A stretch of 64,000 bases of DNA from assembly GCA_030248215.1 (NCBI GenBank), contig JASANG010004073.1, positions 248,001 to 312,000 of the forward strand, read 5' to 3'. Position numbers and translations under genes: made by a program. Shown here piece after piece: positions 1 through 10,300 of this stretch (position 1 is its first letter; each line of letters opens with the position of its first letter). The notes under the pieces were generated by a model, which saw only the letters and a program-made list of their open reading frames with translations, ran no database searches and was not told the DNA's origin. This stretch comes from Enoplolaimus lenunculus. Its lineage: Eukaryota > Nematoda > Enoplea > Enoplida > Thoracostomopsidae.

Positions 1-122
1 GCCCTCCGGCTCCGGTATTCTTCAAATCCGTTTGCATCCTGGTATATACTTATTACTCCTTCATAATTTGCTCACAAGGATTCTGTATAACTTGAAGGTG
101 TTGTATTCAGCAGTTAAGTATA

Positions 123-436
123 ACCAAAAGTGGATGATGCATACTTCAATAACAGTATGCAACTGGGTACATTCTGTGTAGAAAAAATGTACCTGGCACG
201 CGTTGCGTTTTTGCCTTACCCCCCTGTATTTATAGGGTGGTACAACCAGTGAAAACATTGGCACTTTATGTATGCAGCATCAAACATGCTCCACTTCTAG
301 TTTAATTTAGGGCCATTCATGTGATAAAGACCCACCTCCAAACAAGGGGAGTCGGCCCAAACCGCAACGCCGGTGATAAATTTTGCACCAATCGGGATAC
401 CAACAGTTGCACACTCTTGTCACAATCCACTCTTGG
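123..436. mobile_element. Group G element
   Basis: CAAAAGTGGATGATGCATAC, GTATGCAACTGGGTACATTC and GCGTTGCGTTTTTGCC at the left; GTTGCACACTCTTGTCACAA and TCCACTCTTGG at the right. Confidence 0.72.
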
Positions 437-780
437 CAGAACTAAATGAAAGACTATATTTTCAATTTAAAATTTAATTGAAAAATTTTCAATTACTGTC
501 TTTAAGTTAAAAATTTGTTGTTTTTTAAAATTGTGTTTAAAAAATGAAAAATTGTTGAATTTTAGAAAATGTCTTCGATGGAGTATAAAGTTGAGTTCAA
601 TGTGTCTCACGTCCGAGCGGCGAACTTAAACTGTGGATCAGGAACGTTTGTTGTTGCAAGTGGATAACTGCGCCGGGATTGGGTATGTTTATAAATCTGG
701 CTCCAAAATAAACCACCCCAAAAAACGCGTTTGTTTCTTTTCGAAAATATATCGAATACAAGAAACTGCTAAATTATAAA
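437..780. other. AT-rich spacer
   Basis: Nothing recognised beyond A/T runs. Confidence 0.3.
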
Positions 781-853
781 GGTATTCCAGTGTATCCTCT
801 GGTGAAGCAAAATAAATATCAGTCCCTCCTCTCTTATTCGGATCACTACAGTA
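781..853. mobile_element. Group J element, one end
   Basis: GTATCCTCTGGTGAAGC, AATAAATATCAGTCCCTCCT and TCTTATTCGGATCACTACAG. Confidence 0.62.
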
Positions 854-1237
854 TGACAATGATGCAGATAATTTTACAAGTGCGCATGGCTTTGAAATTC
901 GCACGGTCAGTATGTTCTACAAGTTTTAATGTAGTGAAGCTGAAAAATGATTATGTTACATAATTATATAAATTACAATTTTGCAACAATTAACAAGCAG
1001 CCCCTGAAAAGGGCATAAAGACGGAACACCTTATAGCACAACAGTATTATAGAAAGGTCGGTTCTGTTGAACACCTTAAAATACTTTTGTGCGTACCATT
1101 TGAAAACGAATGCTCAAATCAATTGAAGTGGTAAAGTCCCTTATTACTATAAAACAGTCCATACAATGCTGAGGGACGTTATGTAATTGCATATTCCTCT
1201 AAGCCACGGTCTAATCCTCTAAGTCTACAATTAAACC
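854..1237. other. Spacer, no gene seen
   Basis: No family or exon recognised. Confidence 0.3.
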
Positions 1238-1369
1238 GGGCCATGTAAAGATGAGAAGCGGAACGTTTTTCTGTGACGCTGCAATAGATTGAACTTAAGC
1301 TTTTAGCACAAGTTTTTTGTTTACGCTTAGGAATATGCTTCTACTACTGTTACGACGCTTACATTGGCC
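1238..1369 (+). mobile_element. Group A MITE, short, almost no telomere array
   Basis: Both ends present (GGGCCATGTAAAGATGAG and ACGCTTACATTGGCC) with flanks ATTAAACC/ATTACGCC as an imperfect 8-bp duplication. Inside there is only one recognisable TTAGG unit, so the telomere array is not needed for the element outline. Confidence 0.75.
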
Positions 1370-1630
1370 ATTACGCCTAAGCCTAAGCAAAACGTTTTCA
1401 CTGCGGTGATAGAAACTATAAAAGTATCCGTTGGATATGCGAAAAATTTTGTGTTTTTTCTGTGTGAAATATTTGTTTTCAGGGTACTTACAGAACAGAG
1501 GTTTTGATTCTAAAGGGTAATGAGGAAAAATGAAGAATGCCAAATTAATTATGATTGTATAGTATGGTTTTTATGTGCAGTGTGTCATGGCTTTAGTCAT
1601 TCGATATACGGGGATAGTAATATTGGTGTT

Positions 1631-1900
1631 GTAAATATATTTAGTTTAACTTTTTAGTCGTGGTAAAATGGTACATAATTAAAGTCAAATATTTAAACGA
1701 GAAAATAACAAAATTTAACATCATACTGCTCGGGTCCGTAACCACGGGCAATGGAAAGAACAGGGGCGGTAAATATATTTAGTTTAACTTTTTAGTCGCG
1801 TGGTACATGATTAAAGTCAAATATTTAAACGAGATAATAACAAAATTTAACATCATACTGCTCGGGTCCGTAACCACAGCCAATGGAAAGAACAGGGGCG
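1631..1900. repeat. Tandem duplication (units 138 and 132 bp) including a MITE end
   Basis: Units 1631-1768 and 1769-1900 are near-identical, differing by a small deletion. Each ends with the first ~20 bp of the group A element at 1878, so the duplication happened after that element inserted. Confidence 0.85.
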
Positions 1901-2099
1901 GAACAGCATTATAAGCATATTCCTAAGCCTAAGCCTAAGCTCAAGAATGAGCATATTCCTAAGCCTATCCTAAGATTAAGCGGAAGAATGCGCATATTCC
2001 TTAGTTTCAGCCTAAGCAAAGTGAAAAATAGTCAAACTTAAGCTTACTCTTTTCTAGTCCCACACAAAAACGTTCTGTCCTTGATCTTTTACATGGGCC
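1878..2099 (-). mobile_element. Group A MITE with perfect 8-bp target duplication
   Basis: Starts AGCCAATGGAAAGAACAGGG and ends TGATCTTTTACATGGGCC, flanked by GTAACCAC on both sides. The interior carries CCTAAG units (TTAGGC on the minus strand) and the AAGAATGAGCATATTCC spacer. Confidence 0.85.
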
Positions 2100-2268
2100 G
2101 TAACCACTGTGCGGGGCCAAGCGATAAGTTTTAAATTTCTCTATTGGCCGGCCGTTCAAACGTCCGGTTGGGCGCCGGCCCACCGACCAATTGAAAACAG
2201 TGATAATTGCACAACATTTGTACAAACCAGATGGAAAATTTTTTTGATATGCATGAGGTCTTGTGAAG

Positions 2269-2518
2269 TTAACCCTTTCTCACGCAGAGTTGACTATTGG
2301 CAACTCAGAAATAATATATATCGCACAGTGTTTAACAATTGCAACACGTATACATAGTTCTACAGCATCACAAGACGTGAAAGCACCTCGGACTCGAGCG
2401 TCAAGCTCCTATAGCTTGGTGATGGTAAACGCCTTCAACTCTAGTCACTGGGGTTCCAATCCTAGCATACAAGTAGGTCCCAGACGAAATAGAAAATATT
2501 CATGTGATAAAGGGTTAA
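2269..2518 (+). mobile_element. Group D MITE
   Basis: TTAACCCTTTCTCACGCAGA to TGTGATAAAGGGTTAA; tRNA-like core with CTATAGCTTGGTGATGG and GGGGTTCCAATCCTAGC, both boxes slightly eroded. Confidence 0.85.
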
Positions 2519-2643
2519 AGAGGATGCCAATATGTTAAATACGTTATGTTTCCCCTCGCATATTGAGCTGGTTACGAGTTTAGAGAGACAAGAATTAAAA
2601 ATTGGAATTATCAATGCCTTAATATTTGTATATTGTTCGCGAC

Positions 2644-2928
2644 TAAAGCCTTATTCACAGGTGCAAGTTTTTGTTTCAAGAACATGCAGCTGCAAATTAC
2701 ACGCAGAACTTTCATTTTTTCATCAGCTAATGAGAAAGCGGCGGCGATAAATTCAGTGAACTTGCATGGTTATTCACACATGTGAGCTAAATTCCTAGTT
2801 TTGATTTTTAATGAATTATTTGCAACTGCATGTTTTTCGAGCAGAATTTTGGACAAAACTTGCAAGTGCAAGTTGCAGCTAAAAGTGCTCGTAGCAAAAA
2901 CTTGCACGTGTGCATACAGCGTTCTTTA
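2644..2928. mobile_element. Group I palindromic MITE
   Basis: TAAAGCCTTATTCACAGGTG to GCACGTGTGCATACAGCGTT. Confidence 0.78.
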
Positions 2929-2972
2929 CACAATAATTACCCGATGCAAGTTATTACAAACGCAAACACAAT

Positions 2973-3240
2973 TTAACCCTTTCTCACATGAATATTTTCG
3001 ATTTCCCCTGAGACCTACTTTTATGCTAGAATTTGAACTCCAGTGACTGGAGTGGGAGGCGTATACCATCACCACTCAGCTATAGGAGCTTGACGCTCGA
3101 GCCCGAGGGGGCTCTCACGTCTTGTGATTTAGTACTATGTATACGTGTTGCAATTGTTAAACACGGTGCGATATATATTATTTACCGTATATACACTGCG
3201 ATGAGTTGCCTATAAGCAACTCAATGTGAGAAGGGGTTAA
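2973..3240 (-). mobile_element. Group D MITE, near-consensus
   Basis: TTAACCCTTTCTCACATGAA to CAATGTGAGAAGGGGTTAA. On the minus strand the core reads CTATAGCTGAGTGGTGATGG then the B box region AGTTCAAATTC. Confidence 0.88.
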
Positions 3241-3605
3241 TGTATATTTTACACAAAAATTAAATTTGTTTTGGAATATTTATTTGCAGTAAATTTTGGT
3301 GCGAGCAAAGGTGAAACGCTCACGATACGTAATTTGGGCATCGTTCACACTAATTTTTATATTTAGATTGAGTTTAAGACAAAATCTAACGTATGGAAAT
3401 ACTGTTTTCACGTTTACCTAATTTATTATTAATATTTCAAACTCGTCTCTAGTTTTCTTAGCGATTTTAAGTTTTTAATTAACAGAATCAATTACCAAAC
3501 GATTGAATACAAATCACTAACTGCTGATAGATGCTATATTGAGAATATTGCGTTAATAAAAAAATTTTGTATAAGTTTGAAAACATTTTGTAATATATAA
3601 AACTA

Positions 3606-3815
3606 CACTGCAAAAAATGGTGAGTCAAATTGACTCTCTCCGAAATAGGCTCTACGGGACTACACAAACTGAGTCAAATTCGACTCCGACAGAGTCAAAC
3701 ATGCGACTCAGTGAGTTGAATTTTACTCTGGCGGAGTCGAATATGACTCAGTTTGTGTCAATCCTGTAGAGCCTATTTCGGAGAGAGTCAATTTGACTAG
3801 CCATTTTTTGCAGTG
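3606..3815. mobile_element. Group E palindromic MITE between TA dinucleotides
   Basis: TA-CACTGCAAAAAATGGTGAGT to CCATTTTTTGCAGTG-TA. The TA flanks fit a Tc1/mariner-type target. Confidence 0.88.
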
Positions 3816-4204
3816 TAGATATAATGACATAGCACATTAATATTTTAGATCATTTTAGAACTGTGGGTAATCTTGCATCGTATAATATATTGTGTTATTG
3901 AATTGAACGCAATAAGATATGTAGTTATGTAGATTTTTGTATGTTTTGCCGATGGTACTTATTCATATTTATTTGGGTTTTGGCTCGTTGTTTGTATTTA
4001 GGTTTAATATATCTATAAAAAACATATATATACATATATATTTGTGATGCTAGGAAAACCACTATTTTGTACACCGTACTTAGAATAAAGTTTAACTTTA
4101 CAGCATGAATTCATTCAGCATTTATCTTGTTTCGGCGAGAGAAAATTGTATGGAACACCAAAAATATACTGTCAACTTCGATTTGTTATATTTTGTCTGC
4201 AATT
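3816..4204. other. AT-rich spacer
   Basis: TATA runs near 4030; nothing else seen. Confidence 0.3.
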
Positions 4205-4270
4205 GCTGTAAAGATCAGGAGCGGAACGTTTTTCTGTGGGACTAGAATAGAATAAGCTTAAGCTTTAGAC
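4205..4270 (+). mobile_element. Group A MITE, left-end fragment
   Basis: Only the TGTAAAGATCAGGAGCGG end and the conserved AGCTTAAGCTTTAGAC segment remain. Confidence 0.65.
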
Positions 4271-4640
4271 TATAAAATTCGTTGTTAATTACATGATCTA
4301 TCACTAACTGGCGATATGAGCTATATCCATTTGAGAATAATCATTAAAAATTTCAAGCATTAATATGGCAACTAAATTGATCCTAAAGAATAGGACCTGT
4401 GAAATGATTTACTAGATAATTAACATTGGAATTTACCTTGTGCAATTATGTTATGTGAAGCAATATATTTTTGTTTGCCAATGTTACGAATAGGAAAAAC
4501 TCAACCAAATATGTTAAATGTTTTCACCAGCTCAAAATTTTTCTATTCTTTCAACTCTGGTTAACTATTTTTTACAGGTCGACGATAGGTTCTGTAATTT
4601 TCAATCCAGTGAAATAAAAACCGTTGAAATTTGGCGCCAA

Positions 4641-4780
4641 CGGCCGTAACAGTAGTATAAGCATATTCCTAAGTCTAAGTTTACGTCTAAGGTCAAGGAT
4701 GTGCCTATACCTAAGCCTAAATGTGAAAAATTAGTCTAAGGGTTAAGCTTTACTCTATCGCGGTCCTGCGGGAAAAAACG
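4641..4780 (-). mobile_element. Group A MITE, eroded
   Basis: GTAACAGTAGTATAAGC, diverged CCTAAG units and the TTACTCTATCG..GGTCC..GGGAAAAAACGG end are recognisable; outer termini are lost. Confidence 0.6.
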
Positions 4781-5286
4781 GTTGAAATTTAAATTTGATT
4801 TTTTTTAAGTAATAAGAAATATTTTAATTTTCTCAAAATAGATTTTTTAATGATTACGTAATTTCAAATATTTGCTATTGTTTTTTGTTTGTAAAATTGG
4901 CTGTTTGCGTTTATTTATGCTGAAGCACTGTAGTTTTAGTTATGTAGTTTGTTTTCTAATATACAGTTTGCATAACATGATTACAGTTTAGAGACAGGTG
5001 TAGTTTTCAGATGTTTCCGCTAAATTTTGAAGTTGAAACCAGACTGAAATTTTAACGGGCGTTTAATCAGACCGTATATTTAGCGTAAAATTGTCATAAA
5101 TTTTGAATTAGTTTATGCATTTTTGAAAAATTTAAGAACTTTCTAGTGGTTCTAACGGTCCAAACCTATTTGGGTATCTCTTTTAAGATAAAAATCAACT
5201 GGTATTTAATCAAATATTTGTACAAAATGTTTATTGCAAGTTGGCGATAAGTATTGTAACTTTCGAATCAGTGAATTAAAAATATT

Positions 5287-5396
5287 GACCCATGTAAAAA
5301 TCATGGGCGGAGAGTTATTCTGTCGGCCTAGAATAGAGTAAGCTTAAGCTTTAGACTAATTTTTTGACTGTTCCACCTCAGTTCTTTACATTGGCG
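5287..5396 (+). mobile_element. Group A MITE with no TTAGGC array
   Basis: A 110-bp copy in which ACTAATTTTTTGAC runs straight into TGTTCCACCTCAG. Flanks AAAATATT/AAAATGTT are an 8-bp duplication with one difference. It defines the core element without the telomere-like insert. Confidence 0.8.
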
Positions 5397-5685
5397 AAAA
5401 TGTTTTACACTTCGTAAACATTTTTTACTATTTTAGATCACCCTGCATATATCACCAGCTAGCAAAAAGTTTCAAAAAAATTTGCGAAATTAAGTGCTAT
5501 CCCTAAGGTGGGATTCGGAAATTTTTCGAAATTGTCACGGAGTTTCTGCGGTTATTTTCAAACATTTTTGATTTCGGATCCATTGACTTTGTGAAAATAA
5601 ACCAACGATGCACAAGATATCATATTTACCATTGTTTTCAGTTTTATCGAACTTTAGTAATGATTTTAAAAAGGTACAATATTTC

Positions 5686-5885
5686 GGCCCATGTAAAGAT
5701 CAGGGGCGGAGAGTTTTTGTGGGACTAGAACAATAGAGTAAGCTTAAGCTTTAGACTTATTTTTTGCTTGGATTAGGCATAGGCTTAGACATGCTTAGAA
5801 ATATGCTCATTCTTACGTTTTGGTTTAGGCTTAGGCTTAGGAATATGCTTATAATACATTTCCGCCACTGTTCTTTACATTGGCC
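5686..5885 (+). mobile_element. Group A MITE
   Basis: GGCCCATGTAAAGATCAGGG to TTCTTTACATTGGCC, flanked by AATATTTC/AGTATTTC. The interior has about six degenerate TTAGGC units around an ATATGCTCATTCTTACG spacer. Confidence 0.85.
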
Positions 5886-6693
5886 AGTATTTCATTGCAA
5901 AACAATTGTTAAAACTCGTTACGATTTGTACAAACTCTGTGAGTCCGCTCTGTCACGTTTGCGGTCACAGGTAAATCGGTCATCAGGCATAACTGGCTGC
6001 ATATGGGGGCCACCCAACGAAATTTGAAACGTAATTTAAGTGACAACTCGTCCAATTATAATATATACTTAATTGCCCACAAACATTGTGTAGCTTGAAC
6101 AAATATATAATGTCTGTCCATGCTAAAAGTAACCACTATATATGATTGTCATAATGCACATATATGTGCATATGCAAACTTGATATTGCGCAAACCATCT
6201 AAACATGACATCGCTGAAACGAGGTCGCGAAAAATTTTAATTGAGGTATTTTCAAAGTAACTCAGTGAGCACTTGTTTTTGGCCTACCCTGTTTCAGGGG
6301 TTACAATCATCAGTTGAAACATAGAATATTAAACATTTGTACTGACTTGGCGTTAGCTGGTATATTTCACCTTTGAAATATTGGTGCAATATATATCTCG
6401 TACATAAAATGAATGCGAGTTGGCCAAAAACACAACGCGCGTTGGGTACATTGGTTTCATACACAGAATGTAAACCAGTTGCACACTCTTGTTATACACA
6501 AATCGTGGTTGAGATAAATGTCGTTGATGACTTTTTGGACAGGGGTATGCAAATTAGATATGTTTGTGTGGAACAACAAAAATTGTTGGGGTTGACAAAA
6601 TTCGTTTTTTGACTATGATGTATTATTGTCTTAATTCAAGCAAATTACAGATGATAACTCGTTTCTGTAAATTAATATTAAACATGTCGCTTG
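5886..6693. other. Spacer with a group G fragment
   Basis: 6419-6510 has CAAAAACACAACGCGCGTTG and GTTGCACACTCTTG. No exon supported. Confidence 0.4.
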
Positions 6694-6848
6694 GGATAAT
6701 GTAAAGAACAGGGGCGAAACAGTATATAAAAGCAAATTCTTAAGCATAAGACTAAGCCTGAACCAAGTAAAGGAATTGGTCAAAAGCTTAAGGTTACCCT
6801 TTTCTAGTGCCACAGAAAAATGTTTCGCCCCTGATCTTTACATGGGCC
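6694..6848 (-). mobile_element. Group A MITE just downstream of the GPCR stop
   Basis: GGATAATGTAAAGAACAGGG to ATCTTTACATGGGCC, flanked by GTCGCTTG/GTAGCTTG. It begins 70 bp beyond the receptor stop codon and probably lies in or next to its 3' UTR. Confidence 0.82.
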
Positions 6849-6918
6849 GTAGCTTGGCACTCTGATGTCTTAAAAGTTGCTATGTATAGAATTTTTCCAG
6901 TAAAACACAAACTTGTGT

Positions 6919-7301
6919 CTAAACAAGGCTTTCGCTAATCTCAGCAATTGGCGCATGCTGTTCGACGTCCGAGGGGGCTTGTTCGATCACCAACGGTACA
7001 CCTCCGTTCGCATAAATCAACGTTTGATTGCCGCGTTTGCGTCGTAGCAAATTTTTCTCACGCCTAGCGTGGGAAAATTTTAAAAATTCACACGTTAAAA
7101 TACGTCGAAATTCAGCACGAAAACGGCTGTTGAATACGGAATATATGATCGGATTGAGACATGAGTTACAGTAGCCAAACCATGTGAATATAATGAACAT
7201 AATTTCAAGATCATCATTCCATACAGATTTATCAGTGAGTATAACGACGGCTTTAATTACATTGAGGCAGAAAAATGGCAGCCAACAAACCAGAAACACA
7301 C
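6919..7301 (-). CDS. GPCR exon 7: TM6, TM7, C-tail, stop
   Basis: Starts after GTATTTCAG and encodes VFLVCWLPFF, TM7 with FTWFGYCNSCLNPIIYSVFN, helix 8 with FRAEFRRILTC and a 70-residue tail ending ISESLV and TAG. The tail begins basic (RREKNLLRRKRG) and ends acidic. No clear AATAAA precedes the group A MITE 70 bp downstream of the stop, so the 3' UTR may run into that element. Confidence 0.88.
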
Positions 7302-10300
7302 CTGAAATACATCTAAAGTTCTCATTGGACAAACTTTGCCTAATGCTTAAAGTTTAAACTTGGTTTAGGTTTAGGCTAAGTTTTAAATATTAGCAGCCTA
7401 ACTGAAATAAAGTACAGTTAAGATGTTAGATGATTTGTTTTACGCATGACCGGATCCTGATGTAAGCCAATGAGAGGTTCCTAATCTAACCTAATAAGAG
7501 GCTCCTATTATAAGCCAATGAGAGCCTCTCTGAGAGGCTCCTATTGTAAGCCAATGAGATGCTCTCTGAGAGGCTTCTATTGTAAGCCAATGAGAGGCTC
7601 TCTGAGAGGCTCCTATTGTAAGCCAATAAGAGGCTCTCTGAGAGGCTCCTATTGTAAGCCAATAAGAGGCTCTCTGAGAGGCTCCTATTGTAAGCCAATA
7701 AGAGGCTCTCTGAGAGGCTCCTATTGTAAGCCAATAAGAGGCTCTCTGAGAGGCTTCTATTTTAAGGCAATGATAGGCTCTCTGAGAGGCTCCTATTGTA
7801 AGCCAATTAGAGGCTCTCTGAGAGGCTTCTATTTTAAAGCAATGAAAGGCTCTCTGAGAGGCTTCTATTGTAAGCCAATGAAAGGCTCGTAATGCAAACC
7901 AATGAGATGCTCCTACTGTAAGCCAATGAGAAATTCCTAATCTAATCCAATGACAGACCCCTATTATAAGCTAATGAGAGGCTCCTAATGTAAGCAATGA
8001 GAGGTTCCTAATCTAATCCATTACTCGGAATTAAATCAGCTCAGAGCGAGTTCAATGTTTCGTGTTTATTAACTCAGAAATAACCAGAAATGACTAATTC
8101 GTTCTCAGAGTTGATCAATAAACTCAGCAGAATTTACAGTGTGGTTCGCGTTTTATACCTATATGCTGTTCTGAAATAATATCTTGGCTCTGTCCTTTAT
8201 AAGAAATTCAGTTATTCCAGGCAGGCAGCCAGATCAATGTTCTGAGGACGGGGGGGCTAAATTTTTTAGAAGGGCCATACAATGGTTTCCCGATAACTTG
8301 GAAGCGAGACTAAAACTTTTTCTAGGGGGTTCAAAAAATTTTTAAGTGGGCTGCACCCACCCGGTCTCTACATGGCTGTCTCGTCGCGGGCCAATGTAAA
8401 GAACAGGGGCGGAACAGTATTCTAGGTATATTCCTAAGCCTAAGTCCAAGCCTAAGCATAAGCCTAAGCGTAAGAATGAGCATATTCCTAAGCCTAAGTC
8501 TAAGCCTAAGCATAAGCCTAAGCGTAAGAATGAGCATATTCATAAGCCTAAGTCTAAGCCTAAGCATAAGCCTAAGCGTAAGAATGAGCATATTCATAAG
8601 CCTAAGTCTAAGCCTAAGCATAAGCCTAAGCGTAAGAATGAGCATATTCATAAGCCTAAGTCTAAGCCTAAGCATAAGCCTAAGCGTAAGAATGAGCATA
8701 TTCCTAAGCCTAAGTCTAAGCCTAAGCATAAGCCTAAGCGTAAGAATGAGCATATTCATAAGCCTAAGTCTAAGCCTAAGCATAAGCCTAAGCGTAAAAA
8801 TGAGCATATTCAATAGCCTAAGTGTAAGCCTAAGCATAACCATAAGAATGAGCACATTACTAAGCCTTAGCCTATTAAGCGTAAGCCTAAGCCAATCACA
8901 AAAAACGTTAGTCTAAAGCTTAAGCTTACTCTATTGCAGTCCCGCAGAAAAACGTTCCGCCTCTGATCTTTACATGGGCCTTGTCACCTGATTACCAAGA
9001 ACAACGGTGACAAGTTTGGTCGCACGTGTTTCTTTTCGAATTGTATTGCCTTGTTCTGACTTGAGTTTCATAATTAGCTGAACTGCGCGTTGTTTGAGGT
9101 GTTTAAATTTCGATAATGCGTTTATGAATGAACGCCGTCTAAAAAATAGTATTTTTCATTCTAAATTAGTAATTACGTAACCGATTTGTCGTTTGTGAAA
9201 AAATGTATTTTATCATTTTCGGGACCAATGTTAGTTTTTGGGGTGTAACAATAGATTAAGCGTATTCCTAACACCTAAGCCTAAGACTAAGCGTTTGCAA
9301 AAATGTGTTCCTAAGCCTAAGCCTAAGCAAAAAATATGATCTAGAATCTATACCTTCTTTTTTATAGACCCACCAGAAACATGGACGCCCATTAAAGTAA
9401 CATGGGCCATTTTCAGCATAGGGTATACGACGATCACCGCTTCGCTACCTATGTACGCGACATAGTACACAATGGCAGGGTTTCCGAAAACTTACTTAAG
9501 TACATCTTAATACTTAAGTACTTGCTAAGTAATTAATCATTTTGTCGGTTTTAAAAACGTACAAGCAAACAATTAAAGTCGCTGACTACATTTGATATAT
9601 AACACTTTAACACATAACAGTACAGGCATATTAATTTTGTTTTAGTGATATTGTTGATTCATGGTTTATCACAGTGGCTCACATTTTTTTTACTTTACTT
9701 AACCCTTTCACTCATAGAGTATACTATGAGCTACTAAACAAAATAATGTACGAGCAATACACACACGGTGAGCAGTGTTTAACATTTATAACATATATGC
9801 GCAGTGCAAAATCTCCACAAGACGTGAGAGCCAACTCGGGCTCGAGCATCAAGCTCCTATAGCTCAGTGGTCATCGTAAACGCCTCCCACCCCTGAGACT
9901 GGGGATCGAATCTTACCTTGAAATTACATCTCACATGAAATTGAAAATATTTATGTGATAAAGGGTTAAGTATTACTTAAGCAAGTACTTAAGTAAGTTT
10001 TCGGAAACCCGTACGTACATTTATTACAACAATTGTTTCGTGTACGCGCAGTACAAAATCTCCACAAGACGTGTGACAGCCGCTTTCAACTGTTAGGGTG
10101 GCTCTATACTTTTGATAACGTCCGGCGCCGTCCGTCATTGTACCACAACGCCCGTTTATAGCTGCATAGAAGAGTATATCAATTTTTAAACATTTTTTAA
10201 GTGATACGTCATCCGGAGCCTTTATATTAAGTATAGCGACACCCTAAGATTCTAGCGTCGGTGACAAATGCCACCCATCCGAGACTGCTGTGATTTGAAC

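Noticed and set aside
7486-7892. Open frames with SESLLLAYNRSL or GSYCKPIRGSLR repeats
   Set aside because: 36-bp satellite, divisible by three, so all frames without a stop stay open.
8331-8916. Open frames of Leu/Arg/Met or Ser/Leu repeats on both strands
   Set aside because: Translations of the TTAGGC-derived array in a group A MITE.
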